Shown: positions 24,866 through 40,630 of the stretch, piece by piece
How positions within the stretch are numbered: position 1 is the stretch's first letter
How the letters are laid out: each line of letters opens with the position of its first letter
Source: Boswellia sacra
Lineage: Eukaryota; Streptophyta; Magnoliopsida; Sapindales; Burseraceae
Length of the DNA stretch: 64,000 bases
Direction of reading: 5' to 3'
Assembly: GCA_013180625.2 (NCBI GenBank)
Contig: SNVD02009802.1
Span: forward strand, 356,139 to 420,138
Position numbers and translations under genes: made by a program
The notes under the pieces: generated by a model
What the model was told of the DNA's origin: nothing
Database searches by the model: none
The model's input: only the letters and a program-made list of their open reading frames with translations

Positions 24866-27800
24866 CTTTTGAGTCAGAAAACTGTATCAAGCACTTTAGT
24901 ATAAAATTTTCTTCCTTCTAAGCAAGTTTTAGTTGCATATTATTATTAGATGCAAATTCTTGTTATAACTATCTCAAATGATTGTTATCAATCCTCATTA
25001 GCCCTCACCTACCCTTGGGTCCCCCAAATGCATGGCTCTAAGCTTATTGAATATTGGCAAAAGCTGGAGAATTTGACTATAAAAACGCAAGCAAAACACT
25101 TTTCCTCGCAGTAGACACCTTGAGATGGGAAAATTAAAGAAACAAAATAATGCAATGCATGTCCCTTCAAGCAGGGATCATTTATGAATGAGAACGCAAT
25201 TTTGTTGCGCTGAAAAAAAAAAACTACTTAATAACAGTTAAGTACGCCATATATAAATAATAAATTATCATAGCTCTCAAAGCATTTCATGGTCTCAAGT
25301 AACATCATTATATAGCTTCCCATGGAAGTCAAAAAGATCATAGATCCTCTCATGTGACATATATTATAATGGCTCGCCTGTCGAGCAATAATCACATCTT
25401 ACAAATATCTAATAATACTAACCCTTCATTCTGTCTACTGAATCCTTGCAAACCATTCAGGTTCACACCTGACTCAAGCTTTTTGGTCGCCCTACACCTC
25501 TAACATAGACCTTATGGAGTTTTTTTAGGTAAACTATCCGCTCCTCATGTATCCTTCAAATCTTGCCCTTCACTTTTACTTTTATCGTATTTATTACCTA
25601 TCTATCAATTAGATATTTACATCTGCAAAAATGAAACAGAGAATCACGATTGACTCGACAACATAGAGGCATAAATTAATCGTTCCTTCAAATTCTAACC
25701 AACACCTGCAAAATGACACCTCCAAGTTCGACTGAAGGGAAATCCTTCTTTTAAATCATGCTTGAAAGATTCGTAGTATTACGAATGTCTATGTCTCCCG
25801 CAACTGGAATTACAAGATAACTAATTTAATTAAAATCTAAGAATATTGCTTATGTAAACAAATGCGCTACAAGTTGTGACTCCTTACTTGCTATGCTTTG
25901 GACTGGCACCTTAAAGGGCAGACCAAGTTGAATTAAACAAGAAGACCCTAGAACCTAGATTGGCATAAAAACAGGATATGAAACCAGTCCAGACTAGAGA
26001 CTCGGCAATTGGCCTGTCATAACATCAGAGACTCCAGATTTAGTAATTGGCTTGTCATAACATCAGCGCCAAGTGCTCAAAAATTCTCTATCATATGTAT
26101 TGATTTTTTTCCAATAGTATTTCTCAAAGCTGAGAGTCCGTTTTGTGTCACAAATACTATTAATCAATGCTACTGCTGTACTTAAGTCAATAGTATTTCA
26201 TTATTAATCAATTATACATCTAGATGAAGGGGAAAAAAAAGCTTGCAAAGACTCGAGCACTTATCCTATTGAAAGCAGAGGCCGGAAAATTTGGAACCCA
26301 ATGATAAGAGTTCCACTTTGTGTCACAAATACTACTGCTGTACTTAAAAGTTTTTTTTTTTTTTTTTTTTTTTTAATTACCAATCAATTGAACATCTACA
26401 TGAAGGGGAAAAAAATGTCGCAAAGACTTAAGACCTATGCACTCATATTATAAGTTATTGCATCCAATAAAAGGAGATGATAAAAATCATGGGATGGAGC
26501 AGGTATCATCATTAAAGGAAAAATGAGATAACATCAATAATATTCGAATGTTTAATCTGTATGTAATGGAAATAATTTGGCTCCAACAAGAAATTTGTAT
26601 TTTGAATAAAAAACAAAAACCACACAGTTAGACTGGGTTACGAGAAATATAGATCTTTACTAAGAGCTGTAACGTGTCCACAAACTACCGAATGACCAGA
26701 TATAATATAAATCATTTAAAAAACTTGACTGATTTGCCCCACATGGGACAGATCTAGCCAACCGTTTATATCTAAGTATTGTGATCAGCAAAAACTCAAT
26801 ATACTGCTCATGTGAACATGGATTACATGAAACTTTAGCAATCTACCCAAGTAAGGAGGTCAGACTAACCTTTTTAAGAATAAGAGACAATGTCAATTTT
26901 TTGCCAGTTTCAGTGAAACCAAGATGAACTCATCCACCAGGCAAAATTAAGTGGTGTATATAGTGTGCTAAATAATTTAAAAAAGAAAATCTACATTCTA
27001 GCAATACTCAAGATGCCTTGAGCTTAGATGCCCTGAAACTCATGCAATGTTTAACAGAATGAAGTTCTACTCACAAAGAAAAACTATCCCTATTGCTAAA
27101 ATTGATCTGATTAGTGATTACTGTCAGCCGCATAAAGAAAAGCAAATACTCAAAAAATATAGTAAGAAGGGAAACATATGTCAGACCAAGCAGAAATCGC
27201 TATTGAGTTTCAGTCGGCTCTAAGGCCATAGTCCCTAAGTTTCGTCCGATAAACAGATTTTAACCTCAATGATTAGCCAACAAAAATACAACAGAATTTC
27301 TACATGATGCTCAAACTTCATAGAATTGGTACAACAATCACCAACTAGTCTCTTAAAAGTTACTTGGAGTTGGGTCAAAGAGAAAAACGGAAGGTGAGGT
27401 ACCAAGGTTACGTAAGGTCTCAGGGGTAAATCTAGTCCCAAAAACAAAAAAAAAAAAAAAAACCAAGCTGCAGTAGAATAACATGATAATATTAAATATC
27501 TCTGTCACTACCCACTAAAAATACACACGCACATATGTGCACATCCAAAAACCTTCAGATTGAACAACGTAATTAAACAATTAAGAAGGTCCTATTTGTT
27601 GTAAACTTAATCGGTGAATTTTCCACCACTTGGCATCAAATGAGATGCGTGTATATATAGGTCGCCGGCTCTTACTGGATGTGTACAAGGCAAACTCCAA
27701 TTGGCTCAATCTTGGTGCAATTTAATTCGCTGAAGGTTTGGCAACTCGTCATTTAATGTAGTGGGCAGGCTAGAGTAAACTATCTAAAGGCTTGTGGCGG

Positions 27801-28957
27801 TTTTCCATTTCTATAAATACCCCGTCAAATGTAATTGTAAGATGATTCTTTGGCATAAGCCGAATCCGATGAATTATCCATTTTCTCTCTACTTTGTTTA
27901 CATTTCTACTTTCAAGTTTCCACTGTGCTTATATTAATATTATTATTTTGTTAAATTATAACACTACTCTACTAGTAAAAAGAATATCCTATTACCATAC
28001 AACTTTATTGCTTTGTTCAGACAATGTCCCACAACCCAAACTCTCCTACACACATTTTCAAACCAGAGCCACCAAATTGATTCCCCTAATACAACAAGAT
28101 CAACAAGAAAACAACTGCATAAATCTACCTGGCATCAGAATTGCATTTCTGCAAGAAATGTTTAACCTATCAACAACATTGATCAAGATTTACCCTCATC
28201 GTTGAGATTTGTTTTGAGATTTGTTAAGTATGAAGTACTCTCCTTATAAAACGAAGAAAAATAAAATCCCAAGTAACTTCAGTTAAAAATCATAATTTTA
28301 CCAACTTCCTGAATCTAAACGAGTTTTACTCAATAGTCCTGCCTTCCAATAAGAATCAGAAAACAACCTCTAAGCAACAAAAACATAAATTGTTGTCAAC
28401 AAATAAATACTAATGCAACTGCATATATACCAAAACCTTAAAAGAACAAAATAAATAAACAAGGAAAGAAATCAAATACATAAGTAGTGTAAAAAGAAAA
28501 AAGGTTTTCTTCCCCATCAGAGCCTTCGGGCAATTTACCCATTGCAAAGAAAGATCCTGGTGGAATCTTTACAATTACATGTTAAAAATTAGGAAAGGGG
28601 TGCACGTCATATAATCTTTTAGGAAATGGCCGAACTAGTTGATCACAAAAACAGAAAAATAATAGGTTTTTGTCAAGTGAACAGGCCCCGTAAGAGGTCA
28701 AATTTATAGTTGTCTGTCATTAAGCTTCTTCAATAATTGTATTGCTGTGTCCAACTTCTTGCTCACAAGAAACACAACTAGAATTTTGAACTAACTCCTA
28801 GCTGTATAAAGCATAAATGGCAATCAACGAAAATGCACACAAGAGAACAAATAGTGAGCATAAAAGAGAAATTAAACTTAACAAGCCCAACTATCCATGT
28901 TTCGTGAAATAGTACAAAATAAACCAACAACAAGCTAATATTGAACATACATGGGCA
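24866..28957. other. Intergenic DNA, no gene seen
   Basis: There are long T and A runs at 26351-26373 and 27441-27460. Two similar segments near 26130-26260 and 26300-26420 share tgtcacaaatactac/atta and catgaaggggaaaaaa, indicating a local duplication. The part next to 28957 should hold the 3' UTR of the NKAP gene. Confidence 0.5.
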
Positions 28958-31324
<2,367 letters not shown>

Positions 31325-31426
31325 GAAGTTGGTTTGGTATGGATAGAGTTCTTGGTGATTAGAGCGAAGTTTTATGAAGTTGCTTTGGTATGGATAGAGT
31401 TCTTGGTGATTAGAGCGTAGTTTATA
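31325..31426. repeat. 51-bp tandem duplication
   Basis: A unit that starts gaagttg(g/c)tttggtatgg is repeated at 31325 and 31376 with three or four differences. Confidence 0.9.
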
Positions 31427-31543
31427 CAGGATAGGTGAGTGTGAGTGAATGAGGATTCGTCAACTGTAAAGTCCTAATCCTTATAAACGTGAACATCACA
31501 GTGAATTCCAGTTTGGTTGCCTGTGGATATATGCTTGATTAGC

Positions 31544-31723
31544 TGAATCACGTAAAACTCCTGTATGCAAATTTTAATTATGTTTGTTACAATTTTCATA
31601 ACTGTTATAGTTTCGTTTTATGTAATTACATATGAATCACGTAAAACTACTGTGTGCAAATTTTAATTATGTTTGTTATAATTTTCATAACTGTTATAGT
31701 TTCATTTTATATAATTACATATG
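31544..31723. repeat. 90-bp tandem duplication
   Basis: A unit that starts gaatcacgtaaaact occurs at 31544 and 31634, end to end, with about seven substitutions. It sits 80 bp left of the LTR element. Confidence 0.9.
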
Positions 31724-31804
31724 TGGCTTCAGAACTTATAGTAACATTATTAAATTTAAAGATACAAAAAATAGGAGTATTTTTAAGATTTAAGAAGTAT
31801 TTTT

Positions 31805-32377
31805 TGTTGGGAATATTTATAATAAATTTAAATAATATAAGTAAACAACAAGATATTAAAGAAATAATAAAATATGAATAAGATTAATATATTAAATAAA
31901 TAAAACAAACAAAGAGATAAAGTAAGAAATATGTGGTTTGAGCACTTGGGAGGCATGTCGAGGGCATTGTCCTAAAGCCAAAGAGTCCTCTCCTCGTGCG
32001 GGTCAAATCGGTACTCAAGGGCTCCAAGATACAACCCAGTGCTCGCAGCCTATCTTCTTGATGAGCACGATCACTGGAAGAAAATGACATGTCTTCATGT
32101 GTCGCGGTTGCTCAAAATCATCAAATACTCAAAATATTTCATGTTCATGTTAGAACCTTTGAGACTCCTTTATATAGTAATCTCGTAACTTAGGTAACTT
32201 ACAAATTAATTCTTGTAACTCCCAAGCCATAAGTTCTCAATAAAAGCATGAACGTTACAAATAATAAATGTCGTAACGTTCATATTTTTATTATACTTGT
32301 AACGTATGAAATTAACCTCAAAATAAATATTATAATTTATAACGTAAATGTTTGTTTTAAACCTTTTATCTCTAACA
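31805..32377 (-). repeat. LTR, left copy (3' LTR of the minus-strand element)
   Basis: On the minus strand this copy has a TATA-like actatataaagg (plus-strand tttatatagt at ~32168), followed by a leader with a 68-codon open frame (32090-31884) rich in Arg/Leu/Ser. The same frame is open in the other LTR (35289-35083). The polypurine tract lies at 32378-32390. Confidence 0.9.
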
Positions 32378-34483
32378 GTCCCCCACAAAAGGTTTAAAAC
32401 TTTAAAGCTTTATAAAATAAAATATCAATATAAAAATACTTATAAAATAAAAATTATATATATAAAGAGCAACATTCTATTATGCAATAGGTATAGGTAC
32501 CTTTCGAGTTTGAACTTATACTTAGTGTTAATAGTATCCATTTGAGAAACCTAAGTGAACAAAGTCTTGAACTCGATTTCTTGACCAAACTTTAAACTAT
32601 CACACACATAATATCGACGAAGACCTGGTTTTGATGGGTTAGCGCTATTAATGGCCATGCGCTCAATCTTGATTCTCATGAGAGTTTTAAAGAACAGCCC
32701 AAGTCTTACAGTCGCGGCCCTCACGACGCTCTCACTTAGGTGAGTCCTCAAAAGATATATGTGGCTCATACCTCGCAAAAGTATCTAGCATTTGGACTCA
32801 TTCAGGATAAATATCCTTCCTAACATCACATATAACAAGCACTTTACCATAGGGATGAGCAGGATCATATCTCCTCTAAGATACATCAAAATAGTTGTGC
32901 TAAACAAGTCACCCAATATGGATTGTTCCTACCAAGTGAACCTCCTTCATGGGATCTCCAATCACAGAGGTTGGGTTACTTCCCTAGGTGACTCCCTTTG
33001 GGCTTAAGCACATCCCCCTCGACAATTTAATTAATTAATTAGCATACTGAAAATTTTCATAATTGCATAAAAGCTCTCATTGATTTTATCTTTGAGAACT
33101 TATTTCTATTATTTTGATGATTGCTTCCACTAACTCTCTTAAATAATATTAAATATTTCACCAAAAAAAATGTTAGAGAGCATAGAATATCAAAGGCACA
33201 ATAAAGAAAATTGAAGAAGCACTTAATCACTTCATAAGTAATAATATTTTCAAACTCATAGACAAAATTAATAATCATTTAATAACTTATGATATCATTT
33301 TTTTCCCAAATATCATAAAAACATTAACAACCATCAAATAAAGAAAACCTCCACATTAAGTAACATTTTAAAATACAGTAGCAATAACTCCGTAAAATAT
33401 TAATGCACCAATTTGTTAAATTTTAAAACTTATCAAAATAATAACTACACTCAAATCATTGTCATCTTAATTGTACAAAATTAAGAACTAAAATATGAAA
33501 CTGCTCAAAAACTAGAAACCCCCACATTAAAAAATATTTTTTCAATCCTCACATAAATAAGATATTTATTGCTAAAAATACAAATATAATATGTAACTCA
33601 TATATATATATTTAATAATAATTATTAGCATTTATGCTATTATTTCATTTAATACAATCACATAAATTATCATAATAATCTATCTAGTAATCAATTATTT
33701 AGATGTCATCATCTAATATGCATGATAGTCACAAGAAACTATGACTTAATAGCACACCATCATACATATGAGTTTCTAATTAAATATATTGAAAAATGCA
33801 TGCTTTATTGTGTAATAAAAATTTGATGCATACAAATAACTCATAAATTGAATTCTTAATCAATAATAATATGCAATAAAGATTAAAGATTGTCTTACTC
33901 CAAACAATAACACACTTTAATAGTAACATATAAATTTAATTAAATCACAAATAATCAACCTGTAATAAATATTAGTAGTAAGAATTTTCATAACTGAAAT
34001 ATTTATTAAACCATATTAAAAACTCATAAAAGATTTTGATTACAAAACCACTACATTTAACTCATCTATATTCCTTGTAACTCAGAGCATCATGCACTAA
34101 TAATCTAAACATATGTATAACGACAAATAAGCAAAGATTTAATATATCACAAAAAAATTTTTTGATTGTAAATAAATAGTCATGCTATTATAAATAATTT
34201 TGTATTACCTCAAATAAAAAATATATATCTATTATCTCCATATTGTCTTGAGGTTGATAAAGAGATTCAATCTCGATACTAAGTTGAGCCAAGAACTCTG
34301 AATATATATTTTTGTTGTCAACACAATTTAAAAGCATTAGGCTTCGCCCAAGATCAAAATAAAATATTCTAAATAAACAAGGTTAAGAGAATAGTTTAGT
34401 AAAATATACTATTTAAACCATAAAAGCTATGCATTTATCATAATATTTGAATTACATTTATCCTTTCTTTATAAACCATAGAA

Positions 34484-34510
34484 ATATATATATATATATA
34501 TATATATATA
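34484..34510. repeat. (TA)n microsatellite within the LTR element
   Basis: About 13 TA units in the interior of the non-autonomous LTR element. Confidence 0.9.
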
Positions 34511-35003
34511 CTCACACAAAGGTAGCCAAGTTGAAATCTACATGTCAAAGCATAATGACAATATGCATATTTTAATGTGACATGAATAAACAAATAGAAA
34601 ATGGCAACACACTTTCGCAACTTATGCAAGCTTACATTTTTAATGTTTATACATTCACACATTTGTAACTCATGCAAGGACAACGACTTAATCAATTTTA
34701 TACTCTAGATCATCAAACCAAAAAAAAATTCACACAAATATATATTCACAATAAAAAGAAATAAATATCAATATCCACTAACAATATCATAGTTAAATCA
34801 TACAAGTAGTGGAATTAATCAAAATATATCATCATAACCAAATCTTATAAACCTCTAAAAAAGACTTATCAACATAAAATATCATTGGATAAACAAAATA
34901 AAATAAGCCGTCAATATACTCTACAAACTATTCATGTTTTATACCACCTAGTGATAAATCAAGGCAAATAATAAAATATATAAGGCACTCTTTGACTTTA
35001 GAA

Positions 35004-35576
35004 TGTTGGGAATATTTATAATAAATTTAAATAATATAAGTAAACAACAAGATATTAAAGAAATAATAAAATATGAATAAGATTAACATATTAAATAAAT
35101 AGAACAAACAAAGAGATAGAGTAAGAAATATGTGGCCTGAGCACTTGGGAGACATGTCGAAGGCATTGTCCCAAAGCCAAAGAGTCCTCCCCTCGTGCGG
35201 GTCAAATCGGTACTCAAGGGCTCCAAGATACAACTCAGTGCTCGCAGCCTATCTTCTTGATGAGCACGATCACCGGAAGAAAATAACATGTCTTCATGTG
35301 TCGCGGTTGTTCAAAATCATCAAATACTCAAAATATTTCATGTTCATGTTAGAACCTTTGAGACTCCTTTATATAGTAATCTCGTAACTTAGATAAATTA
35401 CAAATTAATTCTTGTAACTCCCAAACCATAAGTTCTTAATAAAAGCATCAACGTTACAAATAATAAGTGTCGTAACGTTCATGTTTTTATTATACTTGTA
35501 ACATATGAAATTAATCTCAAAATAAATATTATAACTTATAATGTAAATATTTGTTTTAAACCTTTAATCTCTAACA
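35004..35576 (-). repeat. LTR, right copy (5' LTR of the minus-strand element)
   Basis: Same length as the left copy. The TATA-like region and the 68-codon frame are kept, with several substitutions inside the frame but no stop. Confidence 0.9.
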
Positions 35577-36718
35577 TTTGTTTTTTAAAAAATGACCTCT
35601 ATGTGCCATTATAATATTGATTTTTTATTGCGTTCAATTCAATAAAGTTAGTATAATCAATTAATAAAATCATATCGTATATGTATTATTGTTCTAATTT
35701 CATGTATCTCAATGATAAATGCGTTTTATGATCTCAAAAAAAAAATGTACTAAAAGTGTCGTGTACATTCCTTAGCAAATGATACATTCATGAAATTATA
35801 ATTTCAACAATAAATATATATGTTGTTCTAAAAACTTGCATCATAACAACACATATATGTATGTATGTATTATTGAGATTTTGAAATTGTTGAGTTCGCA
35901 AATACTTGGAACCCAATGTTAACATAATGCTGTTAAAAAAGTACCCTAACTTTTTCTTGTAAAATATGATTTTTAATAATAGGTTGTGCAAATGATAATT
36001 GATATGATATCTTGTTGTATTCTAACTTTCTCCTCCTTCGATACATTTAATATACGAGATACAATGAATGAAGTGCATATCATTTTTTCTAATCAAGGTT
36101 TCCATTATTAAAAAAAATAAGATATTGCAGGAAAGCCTGATCGATCGATTTGACGAGCTTATACACTTATAAGTTTAGAATTATTGCCTCTGAAACCAAA
36201 ATTTTCTGCTTAAAAATAATGAATATTAATACTATATAGTCCAAATAAATTTTGAATTAACAAGAAACAATGAGATGAAACAGATACTTTTCCAGAAATT
36301 AGTAAAGACTTGAAGCAAATGCATTGTCTTGGTAATAATAAATTAATATACTGATCAAGTTTACAGTCAACAACAATATTTAGAAAAGAGGTTAAACGTG
36401 TATATTGAAGCTTCCTGATAAATATATATATTTTTCTATGTTGTGATCTTTAACTACAAACATTATCATATCACTTAAATAATCAAAACTTTGTTTTAGA
36501 TCTAAAAGTCTAGACCTCTTAAGGGATATGTCTTTTTCTTTCCAATATTTGCCTAGGCCGATTGCCTAATAATCTCATCATTGATTATGTTTCAAAATTC
36601 AACTTTTTGTAAATATATGGTCATCTATATTTGTAGCCAGTCGATCTTTATATACAAACTAATGCTTCAGAGAAAGGTAAAATATTACATTTGTAGAATA
36701 GAATTATGAAGAACGTTC
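35577..36718. other. AT-rich intergenic DNA, no gene seen
   Basis: There are only short frames without domains. It lies between the LTR element and the 3' end of the LINE. Confidence 0.5.
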
Positions 36719-36978
36719 ATGATTGACATCCCTTTTTTTTGGAAAAAGTTACTATTCACATAAAAGAAAAAGTGAATGTACAAGATACGAGGGGTATACC
36801 CCAAGAAAGAGTATCTAATACTCACAATTCCAAACAGAAAATACTAATGCCCAAGGGCCCAAAACAAAACAACCTAAACAAGAGAGCCAAAGGCCCAATC
36901 AAATAGAAAAAAAAGCGTACAGGCCCAAACCAACCACAACTAAACCAATAGCAAAACAAAGTCCAAGAACAAATTAAG

Positions 36979-39900
36979 TTAATTATGTAGACCCCATATG
37001 GCACGAAGCTGAGGAGTGATAGCATACTTGACCTCCAAGGCTAGAAGCCGGGAACGAACCAAGTCAAAAATCTCATCAGTTATCTGACGACAGGTCCGAC
37101 GTCGCTGTTGATACATACGATCATTCCTTTCATACCAAAGAGAATAAACCGTTGCAGAGAAGACCAAACGTGCAAGGATATGTCCAAAATTCTTCCTGCC
37201 CTGGAGATGCAGAGAAGCCCATTGGAGCAAGGACGTCCAACAAAAGGATGGCCAAACAACGAGAGTCTTAGTGAAATCTCCCCCCAAACAGAAGATGAGA
37301 AAGGACAGCTAAAGAAAAGATGGTCATAGGTCTTTATTTGCTGAAACACAGAGAACACAGCTTGAAGATTGTAAGATACCATGACGTTGAAGTCGATCCA
37401 TAGTATGAAGCCGACCTAAAGAGGCAAGCCAAAGAATAAAAGAGTGTCTTGGGACATGGCCAGGGAACCAGAGAAGATGATGAAGAGTGTTCACCGGTCG
37501 CCTACTACGTAACAATTCCCATTCGGAGCCAATAGAGAAAATACCTGAGGTATGGCCCTTCCAAGCAACATGATCAGGAGTCCCCATCGTAGGTCGGATG
37601 CTGACTGAGTCCCAAATCAACCTAAGGGCCTGACCTCCATCAGGAAAAACCCAGTCCCCATTCTGAATAATGTCTGAGACCCTAGCATCTGAAGGAAGAC
37701 CTGTGGATGTAAGAGTCCTGAAGGGTAACAAGTCACACAGACGCCCCTATGGCAACCAGTAATCCTGCCAAAGAGAGGTATTACGACCGTCTCCAATACA
37801 AGAGATAAATTTACCTCTACACCAAGCCCGACTGTGCAAAATCTTCCTCCAAGACCAAGAGGCTCTAGAAGTTACCCGAATCTGCCAAAATGAGCGGCCC
37901 CAAAGAAGCACCTTATGAACCCAAGAAGACCAAGTGGAGGATTGGTTACAAAGAAGTCTCCAAACATGTTTCAGAATAGCTGCACGATTCCACTCCTTAA
38001 CTCGCTTTATTCCTAATCCACCTTCTTTCAACGGATAGCAAACCGAATCCCAAGCTACTTTAGCCCCAGAACGAGACAAAGAGATCATTTTCCAAAGGAA
38101 AGCAGCCATAATACCCTCGATCCTCCGTACCACAATTACAGGTAGAGTGAACATGGAGGACCAATAGACCTGGATGGAAAAGAGAACCGACTTGATCAAT
38201 TGAAGTCGGCCAGCATAAATCAGCATAGCAGATGTCCATAACCTGATCCTCGACAAAATCTGTTCTATCAATGGAGCACAATCTGAGAGGCGTAATCTGG
38301 TACTGATTAGAGGTACCCCCAGATATCTGACCGGCAGACTCCCCACTTGAAAACCCAAGATGGCCTCCAATGCAGTTCGGTCCTCATCATTGACTCCAGA
38401 GAAGAAGACATGACTTTTGACCGAATTCGTAACTAAACCAGAGAGCTCTATAAACTTCTGTAATGCAGCACGGATCACACTAACAGAGCCCATATCTACC
38501 CTACAAAAAACCATTAGATCATCTGCAAAACAAAGATGAGTGAGAGAAACTTGCTGACATCTCCAATGATATCGAAACCCAGGCCTCTGAGTAGCCTCTC
38601 GAAGAATACCACTCAAACCCTCCATGGCCAGCACAAAAAGGTATGGCAATAAAGGATCACCGTGTCGAATTCCTCTGGAGGTAGAGAAGAACGCGTGAAG
38701 CTCTCCATTTAAAGCAACTGAGAAATATGCAGAGGACATACATGTCACAATCCAGCGAACCATACACTCTGGAATACAGATCGTTCTTAAACCCAAAAGG
38801 ATGAAATCCCAGCTGACAGTATCAAAAGCTTTGCGAATATTCACCTTTAAAGTACATCGAGGAGGCGAGCGCCCAAGATGATAATTATGCATCAGCTCTT
38901 GAGTCAATAGAATGGCATCAGAAATTTTTCGACCGGGGACAAAAGCAGACTGTGAACTCCCAATCACATCAGGTAAGACCGCTTTGAACCGATTCACGAT
39001 CAATTTAGAGATACACTTATAGAGCACATTACAACAAGAGATTGGTCGAAAATCACTTATAGTCCTCGGACTCTCAACCTTAGGGACCAAGGCAATTCTA
39101 GTGGCATTAACACATCTAGGCATCCGACAAGTCGTGAAAAAGTAGCATACAGCAGCCTTAAACTCCATACTAATAATATCCCAAGCCCTCTTAAAGAATA
39201 GAGAGGTATACCCATCTGGTCCTGAGGCTTTATTATCAGGAATTGAAAATAAAGCTGACTTGATCTCATCATCAGTAATAGGGCATGACAAAGAAGGTAA
39301 CATCTCCTCAGAAACTCTTCCAGAGAAAAACCGAGAAGCATCTTCAATAGAAGGTCTAGAAAGAGCTGTAAGCAGCTTCTGAAAATACCTCACAGCTAGA
39401 TGTCCTAATTCGCCTTGATCTGTAAAGACGGTACCATCCTCATCCTCAAGTTGATGAATTCAGTTCCTGGTCTGTCTATGGATCAATGACTTATGAAAGA
39501 ATTTGGTATTCTAATCCCCTAAAGAAAGCCATTGGATTCTTGACCTCTGTCGAAAGAAAGCCTTCTCGTCTCTGCATAATTACGAATACTGTTTACTAGA
39601 AACCCTCTCAGCCGAAATACATTCTGTTGAATAGGGGTTCTCATCCAGAGCAGCTTGAGCTGCAACCCACTGAGCCTTGGCCTCGATGACTCTACTAGAA
39701 ATATGGCTAGAATCCTTTGCATGTAAAGTCCTGAGTTCACGTTTCAATAAACCCAATTTCTGTGTGACCCGAAACATAGGATCTCCATCAACAGGTATAG
39801 ACCACACTCTCTTACAATCTCCAAGAAACCATCTCGGTCAGCCCAAAAGTTCAAGAATTTAAAAGGACTGAAGGTTCGCCTACGCTGATCTCCAAATCTG

Positions 39901-40595
39901 ATAACCATAGCACTGTGGTCAAAAGCATCCCGAGGAAGAACCTCAGAAGTTATGCTTGGCCATGTTAAGAACCATGAGGAGTTACCAAAACTCCAATCAA
40001 GAGTTCTAAGAATAGTACCCTCTCCTTGCTGCTCATTATGCCAAGTGTATCGAAGTCTAAAAGATGAAACTCTTATCAATGCTGCATCATGAACACACTA
40101 ACTAAACTCATCCATATAACCATGCCAAGCTTGAGCTCCACCAACTCTGTCCATAGAGCATAAAATCGCATTGAAATCACCCAATGCCAACCAAGGTAAA
40201 TCACCAAAGCCTACAGATTGATCTCTGATAAAGTCGCACAATTGTCGACGCCCACCCGGATCATTAGAACCATAAACGAAGACCAGACCAAAAGAAACCT
40301 CATCTGACAATCTGAGAACTCGACAAGCTATCCACTGGGGAGAAGACTGCAGACTACTCAAACTGTACAAAGTAGGATCCTAACAAACCAAGATTCTGCA
40401 AGCAATTAAATCAGTGACATTTGACAAGAAGTGCCAGGAAGGACAAATTTTTGAAACAACCGATGCAAGGTGTTGCTTATTAACCTTAGTCTCTATAAGA
40501 CTAATTAAACCCAAAGAATACTTAGAAATCCAATTTTTAACTGCCCGCTGCAAAGAGAAGCCGTTAAGGCCTCTAATATTTCAACTTCCTATCAT
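36979..40595 (-). pseudogene. LINE ORF2: endonuclease, reverse transcriptase, zinc-binding domain (broken)
   Basis: It starts at ATG 40595 with an APE-type endonuclease N-terminus (NIRGLN, then the ETK motif). LALGDFNAIL lies at ~40180, TWHNEQQGEG at ~40040 and DAFDHSAMV at ~39915. The reverse transcriptase occupies 39393-37747: NKASGPDGYTSLFFK, DFRPISCCNVLYK, QSAFVPGRKISD, RGIRHGDPL and the catalytic FADD. A zf-RVT-like domain follows (37731-37324, with RHSFILWLASLGRL) and a tail ending at 36979. Damage includes stops at codon 5, at ~40380, ~40095, near 39585, near 39518, near 39465 and 37747, and a frameshift near 39800. Motif A reads NIRKAFD where an Asp is expected first, so the catalytic site is also changed. 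I see no RNase H domain. Confidence 0.92.
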
Positions 40596-40630
40596 AGGAA
40601 ACTGGAAGGAGTTCAAACTCAATAAAGAAA

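Larger units (their letters stand above)
31805..35576 (-). mobile_element. Non-autonomous LTR retrotransposon (3.8 kb, no gag-pol)
   Basis: Two 573-bp LTRs (31805-32377 and 35004-35576) flank 2,626 bp of AT-rich DNA with no gag, protease, RT or integrase frame. The LTRs begin and end with short inverted ends (tgttgg...ctaaca). Orientation is minus: read on that strand, a G-rich polypurine tract (tttgtgggggac) lies just before the LTR that starts tgttagag at 32377. Flanking bases are ttttt on one side and tttgt on the other, so a 5-bp duplication is possible but imperfect. I do not see a standard initiator-Met primer site after the other LTR. By my own count the LTRs differ at about 26 positions (roughly 95% identity), mostly transitions. 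Confidence 0.85.
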
